A DNA stretch of 64,000 bases from Limnohabitans sp. Rim8 (lineage in GTDB: Bacteria; Pseudomonadota; Gammaproteobacteria; Burkholderiales; Burkholderiaceae_C), in the NCBI GenBank assembly GCA_945897795.1, contig CAMDFT010000006.1:1-64000 (forward strand), read 5' to 3'. The position numbers were made by a program, and so were the translations under genes. Below the pieces are notes generated by a model. That model saw only the letters and a program-made list of their open reading frames with translations. It had not been told where the DNA came from and ran no database searches. Positions 1 through 8,957 of this stretch are shown here, in pieces; positions within the stretch are counted from its first letter, which is position 1, and every line of letters begins with the position of its first letter.

Positions 1-478
1 GCCAAATTGGATTGAGGATGCGCAAGATGTCTTCCATCGCAATTGTGTCGATCGGCATGTTACCTATCACCGGATTGGCAAAGCGCTCGATAGTGGATGT
101 CCATTGGGCAGCGTGCTTGGGATTGCGCCACTCCGGTCTCTTGGCTGCAATGCACTGCGCCGCGTAGTCTGCAAAAAACACCACTTGGGTGGTTTGTTCC
201 TGGACCTCACGCGATGTTCGCCACGCAGCTTTGGGCTCGACGCCTTTGTTGATCTGACAGCGCAGGTCAGTGGCACGAGCCCGGGCCTCCTTGAGCGTCA
301 CCGTGGGGTAGGCGCCCAGACTTATGTCCTGACGCTTGCCGCCACACACATAGCGCAACGCCCAGTACTTTCCCAGATTGGGCTTGACTTGAAGGTTCAG
401 ACCGGCCGTGGCGGCGTCCGTGTATCGGCCTGGGGTTGACAGGTTTTTGATGAAAGCATCGGTGAGCGTTGTAGGCAT
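1..478 (-). CDS. Phage/P4-type tyrosine integrase, N-terminal part (truncated by window edge)
   Basis: Minus-strand reading from ATG at 478: MPTTLTDAFIKNLSTPGRYTDAATAGLNLQVKPNLGKYWALRYVCGGKRQDISLGAYPTVTLKEARARATDLRCQINKGVEP..., the typical N-terminal Arm-DNA-binding domain (DUF4102) and start of the SAM-like domain; open at position 1. Confidence 0.9.
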   Translation of the reverse strand, partial: MPTTLTDAFIKNLSTPGRYTDAATAGLNLQVKPNLGKYWALRYVCGGKRQDISLGAYPTVTLKEARARATDLRCQINKGVEPKAAWRTSREVQEQTTQVVFFADYAAQCIAAKRPEWRNPKHAAQWTSTIERFANPVIGNMPIDTIAMEDILRILNPIW

Positions 479-751
479 GGCAGTCCTCGTCGAAATTCCC
501 CCACAGTTCCCCACACCAGAGGCGTGACTAGCCGTGAGAGGCGTTGGCAGGTACGGTAAAGCCCTGACCGCCAGCCGTCGAGCGACAGAGATACTTATTG
601 CCGATTTTTCGGGGTTGAGTCGATGCAGGCGTGCCGCCCTGAACACTCAAGACCGCTCAAGACCTGCCAAGGCTTTACTTGCAGGCCAGTAGACTCCTCC
701 TCCGCCAGTACAAAGACCTCAAACCTGCTCAGCAGGCCTTGAGGCAGCCTC

Positions 752-850
752 AGGCCCCGCACCACGCGGGGCTTTTTGCTTTGGGCTCCTGACTGCGGCC
801 TGCGGCGTTGACCCGGCAAAGTCGTCTCAAACCCCGTTTGTCTCAAAACC
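752..850. repeat. Imperfect direct repeat copy 1, includes a GC-rich hairpin (ggccccgcaccacgcggggctttttgc)
   Basis: Matches 1801-1899: aggccccgcaccacgcggggctttttgctt ... gtcgtctcaaaccccgt..gtctca. Confidence 0.8.
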
Positions 851-1147
851 TTATGACTTTTTCGGACTTGGTTCCAAGCCGTGAATTTGCGGGTGAAGGC
901 AAAACGGGCTTTGAACCAAGTCGAATGAAATTTCGTTGCTCAGAGTGCTTTGATGTCAAGTTGAAGATGAACAATTTGCGACCTTATGCCCTTCGCTCAA
1001 CGCAACACTTGAAAGCTGACGATAGACTGCTTGAGACCCTTAACCGTCACTCGGAAAATCCGACTGCATCTAAGAAAAAAGTGAAATGCAGTCATTAGAA
1101 ATCACCGATAACAGAGGCTGACGTCCTGAAAGCAGCGCGCTTGCAAT

Positions 1148-1168
1148 GTGTAAAGAAATTCTTTACAC
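1148..1168. promoter_or_regulatory. Perfect palindrome gtgtaaagaa-a-ttctttacac, probable HigA operator
   Basis: 10-bp arms with 1-nt spacer, ending 8 nt before the likely higB ATG at 1177. Confidence 0.7.
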
Positions 1169-1176
1169 TTCAATTT

Positions 1177-1452
1177 ATGATTGACTCGTTCAAGCACAAA
1201 GGACTTCAGGAGCTTTTTGAGAACGGCACCAGCTCTAAGTTGCAAAAGGCTCTGGCTGAGCGGGCGCTTCGCCGACTCGATGCCATTGACGTTGCCAAGA
1301 CGCCAGAGGCTTTAAATGTTCCTGGTTTTAATTTTCATGGACTTCAGAGCAAGCCAAAGCGCTACAGCGTGCATGTCAATGGGCCGTGGTGCATCACCTT
1401 TGAGTGGCAGGGTGAAAACGCAGTCAAGATTGATTTTGAGAATTACCACTAG
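1177..1452 (+). CDS. higB: HigB-type RelE/ParE family toxin
   Basis: MIDSFKHKGLQELFENGTSSKLQKALAERALRRLDAIDVAKTPEALNVPGFNFHGLQSKPKRYSVHVNGPWCITFEW...; followed 6 nt later by the higA ORF. Confidence 0.93.
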   Translation: MIDSFKHKGLQELFENGTSSKLQKALAERALRRLDAIDVAKTPEALNVPGFNFHGLQSKPKRYSVHVNGPWCITFEWQGENAVKIDFENYH

Positions 1453-1458
1453 GAGTGA

Positions 1459-1767
1459 ATGATGCGTAAACGTGTACCGACCCATCCCGGAGCCATCCTT
1501 CGGGAAGATGTGTTGCCCAGCTTGCCGGGTATGTCCGTTAGCGCCTTCGCCCGAAACTTGGGCGTTTCCCGCCAGACCTTGCACGCGGTGCTAGCCGAAC
1601 GTAGCGGCGTGTCGGCCGAGATGGCGCTGCGTCTGGGAACGCTGCTTGGTAATGGCGCGCAACTCTGGCTGGACTTGCAGACCAAGTTTGATCTGTGGCA
1701 AGCGGAGGCCAAGTTGCACGATGAACTGGGTCAGATGAAACGACTTGAGTCCTTGGCAATGGCTTGA
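1459..1767 (+). CDS. higA: HigA-type antitoxin, XRE HTH
   Basis: RKRVPTHPGAILREDVLPSLPGMSVSAFARNLGVSRQTLHAVLAERSGVSAEMALRLGTLLGNGAQLWLDLQTKFDLWQA, classic HigA signature. Confidence 0.94.
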   Translation: MMRKRVPTHPGAILREDVLPSLPGMSVSAFARNLGVSRQTLHAVLAERSGVSAEMALRLGTLLGNGAQLWLDLQTKFDLWQAEAKLHDELGQMKRLESLAMA

Positions 1768-1800
1768 TTTATCAAGGCAACCCGAAAGACTTTTTGCATG

Positions 1801-1899
1801 AGGCCCCGCACCACGCGGGGCTTTTTGCTTCTGTGCCCTGACTGCGCCCTTTGGCAGCGACCCGTAAAAGTCGTCTCAAACCCCGTGGGTCTCACAACG
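1801..1899. repeat. Imperfect direct repeat copy 2 with terminator-like hairpin downstream of higA
   Basis: GCCCCGC-accac-GCGGGGC followed by TTTTTG; matches 752-850. Confidence 0.8.
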
Positions 1900-1913
1900 T
1901 GACTTGTTTCAAG

Positions 1914-2336
1914 TTACGCATCCATCATGGTGATTGGGCTGCTTGATTTGATGAGTACATCCAGCAATGACATGGCGTCCTCTGCTGAGGCTGAGTAAGG
2001 ATCAAATTCTGGATGCGCCATCTTGACCATCGGATCATCTTTGTCCAGATGAACAAGTGCCATGGACCACTGCTCAAATTGTCGATGCTTAATTTCTTTC
2101 ATCGACAATAATTCCAGATTATGGTGCTGGCGGTCCCCCATGATCCGAGAGTAAAGACGGTTGACTTGACTTCTTTCACCCTCTAATGCCTGCAGCCATA
2201 AGCCTGCGCCTTGACACAAAATGCCGGTGATATTTGCCTTTTTGTTGTTGGTCTGGGATTTCACCAAGATCGATGTCGTGACCGTCGTAGTGATCGGTCC
2301 GACAGGCTGGCTGACATATAAAAGGCGTACCAACAT
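1914..2336 (-). CDS. BLUF-domain (blue light using FAD) photoreceptor
   Basis: MLVRLLYVSQ...SQTNNKKANITGILCQGAGLWLQALEGERSQVNRLYSRIMGDRQHHNLELLSMKEIKHRQFEQWSM; the Tyr, Asn, Gln and WSM positions of BLUF domains are present. Confidence 0.92.
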   Translation of the reverse strand: MLVRLLYVSQPVGPITTTVTTSILVKSQTNNKKANITGILCQGAGLWLQALEGERSQVNRLYSRIMGDRQHHNLELLSMKEIKHRQFEQWSMALVHLDKDDPMVKMAHPEFDPYSASAEDAMSLLDVLIKSSSPITMMDA

Positions 2337-2574
2337 GTGTGATTTCTTTCATGGTTTGGGAAAGCAATCTGCGGCGGTCTTTTTGATGATTGGCTGTCCC
2401 CAAATCCATCTTACTTGAACTGCTTGGATGCAAAGGCACAACGCCACTAGGCGGCATGCACTTGATGCATTTGACAAGCCATGAGCGGTCACCGACAAGC
2501 TTGAGCGGGGCTGATGCTTGTCTCAGTGGCGCCATGCTCCCTTTGGGACTTGCAGACCCAGCAGTTGAATCCCA

Positions 2575-3756
2575 TCAGGCGAGAACGGGCAGACCCGTGA
2601 AGTTGTGCGCGAACACTGCACGCCCTTCCCGAGTACCGGTCATGTAATTCAAATCTGCCAGTTGCATTCGGCGATCGAACGCGCTTTGCCCCGGAAATTG
2701 GTGGACCATCGTGCACAGGCCCGCCGAGAACCGCTGGACCAACCACATGCGTTCAAGGCAAGTGTCGGCGTAGCCGTCTAGCCAGCGTGGATCATGGCGT
2801 TTGTAGTGTTCCACCAGCGCGCGGCCAAGCACCTTGATGTCCGCCATCGCAGCATTCAAGCCCTTGGCCCCTGTGGGGGGAACGATGTGGGCGGCATCGC
2901 CAGCGAGGAACAGGCGGCCAAAGCGCATGGGTTCACAGATGAAGCTGCGCATGGCCGTGATGGCTTTTTGCGTGATGCGACCTTCATTGATGGGGGGCTG
3001 CCCATCGACATCGAGACGCTTGTGCAATGCTGCCCAGATGCGATCGTCGGACCAGTTGTCGGGGCTGTCGTCAGGGTCGCACTGCAAATACAAGCGGGTG
3101 ACCTCGGGCGAGCGGATGCTCATCATGGCGAAACCATCGGGATGGCAACCCCAAGTGATGTCTTGGATGGCCGGTGGTGCGTCAGCCAAAATGCCCAGCC
3201 ATCCAAAGGGGTAAACACGGTCATAAAGCCGCAGCTTGTCGTGAGGGATGGCGCTGCGGCTGATGCCCCTAAAGCCGTCACAGCCCGCCACGAAATCGCA
3301 TGACAATTCGAGTGGTTGGCCTTCGGACTCGAAATGGATGATGGGTCGGCTGTCTTTCAGGCCTTCGATGTGCGTCACGGGCGCGTCATAAAAAATCTGG
3401 GCACCTGCCTCCTCGCGAGCTTGCATCAGATCGGCCACCACCTCGTGCTGCGGATAGACCCAGGCGCTCCGCCCGCCCGATGCCTCGTGGAAGTCCAGCC
3501 TGTGAGAGCGGTTGTTAAAGCGAAAATCCAGCGCGTGTTGTTCAAGCGCCAGTCGGTCCATGCGTTCACCCAGGCCGACCTCGCGCATCATCTCCACAGT
3601 CCCCTGCTCGAGCACCCCGGCGCGAAGACGGGAGCGCACATGGTCTTTTTGCGATCGTTCAATGATGACCGACTCGATGCCCTCCAGGTGCAGCAGGTGA
3701 GAAAGCATCAAGCCCGCGGGGCCCGCGCCAATGATGCCAACTTGTGTCCGTATCAC
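2575..3756 (-). CDS. pobA: 4-hydroxybenzoate 3-monooxygenase
   Basis: [29 protein letters not shown]...[22 protein letters not shown]...[32 protein letters not shown]. Confidence 0.95.
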   Translation of the reverse strand: MIRTQVGIIGAGPAGLMLSHLLHLEGIESVIIERSQKDHVRSRLRAGVLEQGTVEMMREVGLGERMDRLALEQHALDFRFNNRSHRLDFHEASGGRSAWVYPQHEVVADLMQAREEAGAQIFYDAPVTHIEGLKDSRPIIHFESEGQPLELSCDFVAGCDGFRGISRSAIPHDKLRLYDRVYPFGWLGILADAPPAIQDITWGCHPDGFAMMSIRSPEVTRLYLQCDPDDSPDNWSDDRIWAALHKRLDVDGQPPINEGRITQKAITAMRSFICEPMRFGRLFLAGDAAHIVPPTGAKGLNAAMADIKVLGRALVEHYKRHDPRWLDGYADTCLERMWLVQRFSAGLCTMVHQFPGQSAFDRRMQLADLNYMTGTREGRAVFAHNFTGLPVLA

Positions 3757-4135
3757 GGGCAGTCCTCCAAGGTGAACATCCCCATTTCGGTCGTCATTGG
3801 CGCGTGGTCAGGGCGATGAATTTTTTGTGAGTTGTGAGCGACAATGCGTGCCATCAGACGTTCTCCAGGACCTTGCGGTTTGCCAACAACTCTTCGTGGG
3901 TTTCGCTGAGCATCTCGGGTTCAGGGGGTGTTTGGTTGGCGTCGGTCATGGTCTGAATGGTCTGAGTATAGAAGTGGGGTCAATGCTTGAAAAATACACG
4001 TATTCTGTTGCCTGCTGCAAAGACCCTGCGTCAAAGCAAGACTTGACTGTCTATCGCATCCCCCTTGGCGGTTGATGAGCGCCTCAATGACCGACTGCGT
4101 GTTTTGCTGGCGCAAGCCACCTATTTGAATCTGAA

Positions 4136-4336
4136 ATGCAAAAAATGATGAGAACCTGTCTCCTGATCGTCGCCTTTTTGGCCATGCCTTTGCTGCAAGG
4201 CTGTACGGTGTTGGCCATAGCGGATGTGGCCGCGTCTACCGTGATTTATGGGGTCAAGACGGCCGTCAACGTGGTCGATGCCGTCACACCCGACATCATC
4301 AACCGGGACAAAGACAAAAACAAAAAGAAGGATTGA
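4136..4336 (+). CDS. Small predicted lipoprotein
   Basis: Signal peptide with lipobox: RTCLLIVAFLAMPLLQGCTVLAIADVAASTVIYGVKTAVNVVDAV. Confidence 0.75.
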   Translation: MQKMMRTCLLIVAFLAMPLLQGCTVLAIADVAASTVIYGVKTAVNVVDAVTPDIINRDKDKNKKKD

Positions 4337-4344
4337 GTGTGGGC

Positions 4345-4902
4345 TCAGCCCTGGCGGTGCTCGGCCAGGTCGTTCCAGACATCCTGGCGAGTGATCAGGC
4401 CATCGCGCACTTCCAGCCGGTCAATGAAGCGGATGCCTTCAAAAGGCTCACCCTGGAGCCAGGTGCCCTGCAAGGTGCCATGGCAAAACACCACGGTGAC
4501 ATCGCCCTGCCAACTCTCTTCAAACTGCTCGTAGTGCTTGCTGATGGCGCTGTAACGCTGCTGCGCCCAGCCGATCAACTCGGACAGGCTTCGCATCTGC
4601 ACCCCGCCGGGGAAACACATGGCAAAGTCCGGGTGCAAAAAGCTTTGCGCCAAGGCCATGTCGCGTTCTTGCATGGCTTGCAAAAAAGACTGCACCACGT
4701 CAGAGGCCACCGGGTGCGCGGCTCGGCCACCGCTGAACACCTTGCCGTCACGCCGGTAGGTGCTGACCTCGTTGACAAAGACCGTGGTGCCCGCCTCCGG
4801 TGTGTCGATCACGGACCGCACGGCCTGGGCCACTCGGTTGACCATGCGGTGCTGTGTGTCCGGTGCATAGCCCGGCAGCAAGGTGATCGAGACGACAGGC
4901 AT
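4345..4902 (-). CDS. Tautomerase-like (4-OT) N-terminal domain fused to SnoaL/NTF2-like domain
   Basis: MPVVSITLLPGYAPDTQHRMVNRVAQAVRSVIDTPEAGTTVFVNEV (tautomerase-like, Pro after Met) followed by SFLQAMQERDMALAQSFLHPDFAMCFPGG... (SnoaL-like). Confidence 0.8.
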   Translation of the reverse strand: MPVVSITLLPGYAPDTQHRMVNRVAQAVRSVIDTPEAGTTVFVNEVSTYRRDGKVFSGGRAAHPVASDVVQSFLQAMQERDMALAQSFLHPDFAMCFPGGVQMRSLSELIGWAQQRYSAISKHYEQFEESWQGDVTVVFCHGTLQGTWLQGEPFEGIRFIDRLEVRDGLITRQDVWNDLAEHRQG

Positions 4903-4911
4903 GGGTACGAA

Positions 4912-5517
4912 TCAGATTCCCAGCCAGCCGTTGGTGCGGGCAAAGTGCAGCGCTTGGGTGCGGCTGTTGACGCCCAAGCGGCGGAACAAGCGCCAGAAAT
5001 GCACCTTGACGGTGTGCTCACTGATTTCCAGTTTTTCGGCGATGTCGCGGTTGGACAGGCCTTGGTCCAGCATCAGGATCAGTTGCTTTTGGCGTTTGGA
5101 CAGTTTGGTCGGGCCCGCTGGCGTTGCCGCGTCTTCAATCGCCGCTTGCTCCTCGGTCACCAAAAGGCTGCGCAAGGCGGCAATGATCTGGGCGGGGCTG
5201 TCGGATTTTTCGATGAAGGCATCGGCGCCCGCCTCGAGGCAACGCGCTTCGTATTCGCTGGCGCTGGAGCTGGTCACGACCGCTAAAGGGATGTTGGGAA
5301 ACTTGGCTTTGAGCACCTGTACCCCGGACATGCCCAGGGTATCGGGCAGTTGAAGGTCAAGGCAAAACAGCTCTGGGGTACCGTTTTTTTCAACGGTAGA
5401 TTCCACGACATTCAGCTTGTGAATCGGGATGATCTTCAGGCCTGGTTTGACCCGGTGCAGCAACATGGTCAGTGCGTCACGCATCAAGGGGTGGTCATCA
5501 ATGACATAAACAGTCAT
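4912..5517 (-). CDS. NarL/FixJ (LuxR) family response regulator
   Basis: Receiver domain MTVYVIDDHPLMRDAL...FCLDLQLPD and LuxR HTH LSKRQKQLILMLDQGLSNRDIAEKLEISEHTVKVH. Confidence 0.93.
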   Translation of the reverse strand: MTVYVIDDHPLMRDALTMLLHRVKPGLKIIPIHKLNVVESTVEKNGTPELFCLDLQLPDTLGMSGVQVLKAKFPNIPLAVVTSSSASEYEARCLEAGADAFIEKSDSPAQIIAALRSLLVTEEQAAIEDAATPAGPTKLSKRQKQLILMLDQGLSNRDIAEKLEISEHTVKVHFWRLFRRLGVNSRTQALHFARTNGWLGI

Positions 5518-5601
5518 GTTTTAATCTCCGCGCTAATCTGAAAGTACAAGGATATCAGTTTAGAGATATTTTTGCTATCTTTTTTATTGAAAACAACAAA
5601 A

Positions 5602-6918
5602 TCATTTTTGGTTGGCATCGGTGTGGGCTTTCAACAACACCAAAATTTCGCTCAAAGAACCAGCAGTTTGGGGGGCGAATTCAAGAGTGGTCTTCAGCTC
5701 GGCCAGGGCGTCCGGTCCTTCTGATTGCAGCCGAGCGATGGTTTGCCCGGCTTCTTTGGGCGAGGCAAAGCCCAGGCTTTGCAACAAAATCTGGCCTTTG
5801 GAATCCACCAGCTTGAAATAAAACTGACCGTCTTTTTCGCGGTATTGCTTGAAGCTGGGCAGCGCGGTTTTGGCTTCTTTGGCCACCGGCGCAGCGCTGC
5901 CTAATGCCAAAGCGCGCAAGCCCACGGCATGGCGCAATTCGCGCATGAAAGGTGTGGCCAATTGGCGGGCTTTGTCGGCACCGGCCAGCAAAATTTTGTC
6001 CATCTGTGCGGGGTTGTCGATCAGGCTTTGGTAATGCTCGCGCATGGGCGCGATTTCGCGGTCGATGCGCTCGAACAGCATGTTCTTGGCATCACCCCAG
6101 CCGATGCCGTCGGCATAGGCGCGGGCCATGGCGGCGGTCTCGTTGGCGCTGGCAAAGGCCTGGTAAATCTGGAACAGCGCCGAGCCTTCGGTGGCCTTGG
6201 GCTCGCCGGGCGCTTTGGAATCGGTGACGATGCCGGCGATTTGCTTGCGCATTTGCGCGGCGGGTGCAAACAGCGGGATGGTGTTGTCGTAGCTCTTGCT
6301 CATTTTGCGGCCGTCCAGCCCCGGCAGCAGGGCCACCGATTCTTCGATCACGGCCTCCGGCAGCACGAAGTGCTCGCCATACAAATGGTTGAAGCTGGAC
6401 GCCATGTCGCGCGCCATCTCGATGTGCTGGATCTGGTCTCGGCCCACGGGCACTTTGTGCGCCTTGAACATCAAGATGTCAGCGCCCATGAGCACCGGGT
6501 ACATGAACAGGCCTGCGCTCACGTCGCTGTCGGGGTCGTGTCCTGCGGCGTTGTTTTTATCTACCGATGCTTTGTAGGCATGGGCACGGTTGAGCACGCC
6601 CTTGCCGGTCACGCAGGTCAGCAGCCAAGTGAGTTCGGGGATTTCAGGAATGTCGGACTGGCGGTAGAAGGTGACTTTGTCCGGGTCCAGGCCCGAGGCG
6701 ATCCAGCTGGCGGCGATCTCGAGTGTGGAGCGCTGGATGCGGCCGGGTTCGTCGCACTTGATGAGGGCGTGGTAGTCGGCCAAAAAGTAAAAACCATCGG
6801 TGCTCAGGTCGCGGCTGGCTTGCACGGTGGGGCGGATCGCGCCCACGTAGTTACCTAGGTGGGGGGTGCCGGTGGTGGTGATGCCGGTGAGAACGCGGGT
6901 GCGGGATGGGGAGGTCAT
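5602..6918 (-). CDS. trpS: Tryptophan--tRNA ligase with C-terminal extension
   Basis: RVLTGITTTGTPHLGNYVGAIRP...GRKMSKSYDNTIPLF (KMSKS motif). Confidence 0.95.
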   Translation of the reverse strand: MTSPSRTRVLTGITTTGTPHLGNYVGAIRPTVQASRDLSTDGFYFLADYHALIKCDEPGRIQRSTLEIAASWIASGLDPDKVTFYRQSDIPEIPELTWLLTCVTGKGVLNRAHAYKASVDKNNAAGHDPDSDVSAGLFMYPVLMGADILMFKAHKVPVGRDQIQHIEMARDMASSFNHLYGEHFVLPEAVIEESVALLPGLDGRKMSKSYDNTIPLFAPAAQMRKQIAGIVTDSKAPGEPKATEGSALFQIYQAFASANETAAMARAYADGIGWGDAKNMLFERIDREIAPMREHYQSLIDNPAQMDKILLAGADKARQLATPFMRELRHAVGLRALALGSAAPVAKEAKTALPSFKQYREKDGQFYFKLVDSKGQILLQSLGFASPKEAGQTIARLQSEGPDALAELKTTLEFAPQTAGSLSEILVLLKAHTDANQK

Positions 6919-6964
6919 AGGGTCAAAAACAAAAAACCAAAAAAGGAAATCAGCGCAAGCGAAA

Positions 6965-7627
6965 TCAGCGCAACAAAGCGGCCAGCGGGCTGAGGGTGAG
7001 TTTCAACAAGTCAAACGTCAGGCCCATCAGGGGCTGCATCCACCAGGTGCTGATGAGGCCGGTCAGGACCAACGCCATCACGATGAAAAAGCCCCAAGGC
7101 TCGACCCTAGACACCAGCACCGCCTGCCGCCAGGGCAGCACGCCCACCAGGATGCGCCCACCGTCGAGTGGTGGCAGCGGAAACAGGTTGAAGGCGAACA
7201 TGACCACATTGGTCAGCATGCCGGCCTTGCACATCTCGATGAAAAACCGTTCGTTGATGCCGTTGCCTGTCAGCACATAAAACAACACGCCCCAGATCAA
7301 TGCCTGCACCAAGTTGGCACCCGGCCCGGCCAGTGCCACCCAGACCATGTCGCGTTTGGGGTGGCGCAACTGGTCAAAGCGCACCGGTACCGGCTTGGCG
7401 TAGCCGAACAAAAACGCACCGCTGGTGCTGAAGTACAACAGCAGGGGCAGCAAGATGGTGCCCACCGGATCGATGTGCGGCAGAGGGTTGAGCGTGACGC
7501 GCCCCAGCATGGACGCGGTGTTGTCGCCCAGACGCAGCGCAGCGTAGCCGTGGGCGGCCTCGTGCAAGGTGATCGCGAAGATCACCGGCAGGGCGTAAAT
7601 CAAAACGGTTTGGATGAGGTCAGACAT
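6965..7627 (-). CDS. Site-2 protease (M50) family membrane metalloprotease
   Basis: HEAAHGYAALRLGD (HExxH), second motif NLFPLPPLDGGRILVG. Confidence 0.92.
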   Translation of the reverse strand: MSDLIQTVLIYALPVIFAITLHEAAHGYAALRLGDNTASMLGRVTLNPLPHIDPVGTILLPLLLYFSTSGAFLFGYAKPVPVRFDQLRHPKRDMVWVALAGPGANLVQALIWGVLFYVLTGNGINERFFIEMCKAGMLTNVVMFAFNLFPLPPLDGGRILVGVLPWRQAVLVSRVEPWGFFIVMALVLTGLISTWWMQPLMGLTFDLLKLTLSPLAALLR

Positions 7628-7729
7628 ATTCAGGCCCCATTGTCTCAGACCTGTCTTGACGGCGGCATAGGCCATGTGGCTGGCTTGCCGCCAGCGCTTG
7701 GCCAGGCCCCAAGGCCCGGCCGGGGCGGT

Positions 7730-8941
7730 TTACCCCTGCGCAGGCAAAAAGCGCTCGACCAGCAAGGACCAATAGGCCGAACCCACGGCCACGTTATGGT
7801 CGTTGAAGTCGTAGCCGGGGTTGTGCACCATGCAGGCGCCGTGGCCATCGCCCGTGCCATCGCCATTGCCTATCAGCAAGTAACAGCCGGGCACCTCTTC
7901 GAGCATGAAGGCAAAGTCTTCGCTGCCCGTCAGGGCGCGGCCTTGGCGCACCACTTTGTCAGCGCCCACCAGTTCTTCGGCCACATCGCGGGCGAAGTCG
8001 GTCTCGGCCAAGTGGTTGACCAAAACCGGGTAGCCACGCTGGTAGTCGATGTCGGCGGAAACCCCATAGCTCAGGGCTTGGGCATGGACCAGTTCGGTGA
8101 TGCGTTTTTCCAACAAGATGCGCACATCGCGGTCCAGCGAGCGCACGCTCAAGCGCAGCGTGGCGGTCTGCGGGATCACGTTGTTGGCCACGCCTGCATT
8201 GAACGCGCCCACGGTGATGATGGCCATTTGCTGGGGGTCGATGTTGCGGGCCACGATGCTTTGCAAGCCCATGACGATGGCCGAGCCCGCCACCACCGGG
8301 TCAGCGGCCACATGCGGCATGGCGCCGTGCCCACCTTTGCCGTGCAAGGTGATGGTCACGTTGTCAGACGACGCCATGGCCGAGCCGTCGCGCAAGACCA
8401 GGTGACCTTGCGGGTGGGTGGGCATGTTGTGCATGGCAAAGATGGCATCGCACGGAAACTGCTTGAACAGGCCGTCTTCCATCATCTTCTTGGCCCCACC
8501 CAAGCCTTCTTCGGCGGGTTGAAAAATCAGGTTGACAGTGCCCGAGAAAACCCCTTTTTGAGCGATGTGCTTGGCCGCCGCCAACAGCATGGCGGTGTGC
8601 CCGTCGTGACCGCAGGCGTGCATGATGCCCACGTTGCAGCTGGCATAAGCCAGGCCGGTGGCCTCGTCAATCGGCAGGGCGTCCATGTCGGCGCGGATAC
8701 CTATGGCGCGGTTGCCCGAGCCTTTTTTGATTTGACCGACCAGACCGGTGCCGCCCAGACCGCGTGTCACTTGGTAGCCCCAGGCGCTCAGCTGCTCGGC
8801 CACCAGGTCGCTGGTGCGGTACTCCTTGTAGCCCATCTCAGGGTGCTTGTGAATGTCGCGGCGCACCGCGATGAATTCATCCGCAAGGGCATCAAGAGCG
8901 TGCAGTTTGTCGTGCAGAAAAGCTTCGCTGGGTGCGTTCAT
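7730..8941 (-). CDS. M20 family amidohydrolase (hippurate hydrolase-like)
   Basis: RRDIHKHPEMGYKEYRTS...RADMDALPIDEATG...MHACGHDGHTAMLLAAAKHI...FQPAEEGLGGAKKM. Confidence 0.93.
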   Translation of the reverse strand: MNAPSEAFLHDKLHALDALADEFIAVRRDIHKHPEMGYKEYRTSDLVAEQLSAWGYQVTRGLGGTGLVGQIKKGSGNRAIGIRADMDALPIDEATGLAYASCNVGIMHACGHDGHTAMLLAAAKHIAQKGVFSGTVNLIFQPAEEGLGGAKKMMEDGLFKQFPCDAIFAMHNMPTHPQGHLVLRDGSAMASSDNVTITLHGKGGHGAMPHVAADPVVAGSAIVMGLQSIVARNIDPQQMAIITVGAFNAGVANNVIPQTATLRLSVRSLDRDVRILLEKRITELVHAQALSYGVSADIDYQRGYPVLVNHLAETDFARDVAEELVGADKVVRQGRALTGSEDFAFMLEEVPGCYLLIGNGDGTGDGHGACMVHNPGYDFNDHNVAVGSAYWSLLVERFLPAQG

Positions 8942-8957
8942 GGCAAGACCTCGTCGA

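Noticed and set aside
660-720. Possible tRNA/tmRNA 3' end (ctcctcctccgcca) as integrase att site
   Set aside because: No cloverleaf or T-arm could be identified around it; evidence is insufficient.
808-1098. 96-aa plus-strand ORF MTRQSRLKPRLSQ...
   Set aside because: Begins inside the direct repeat and has no recognisable domain; coding status cannot be supported.
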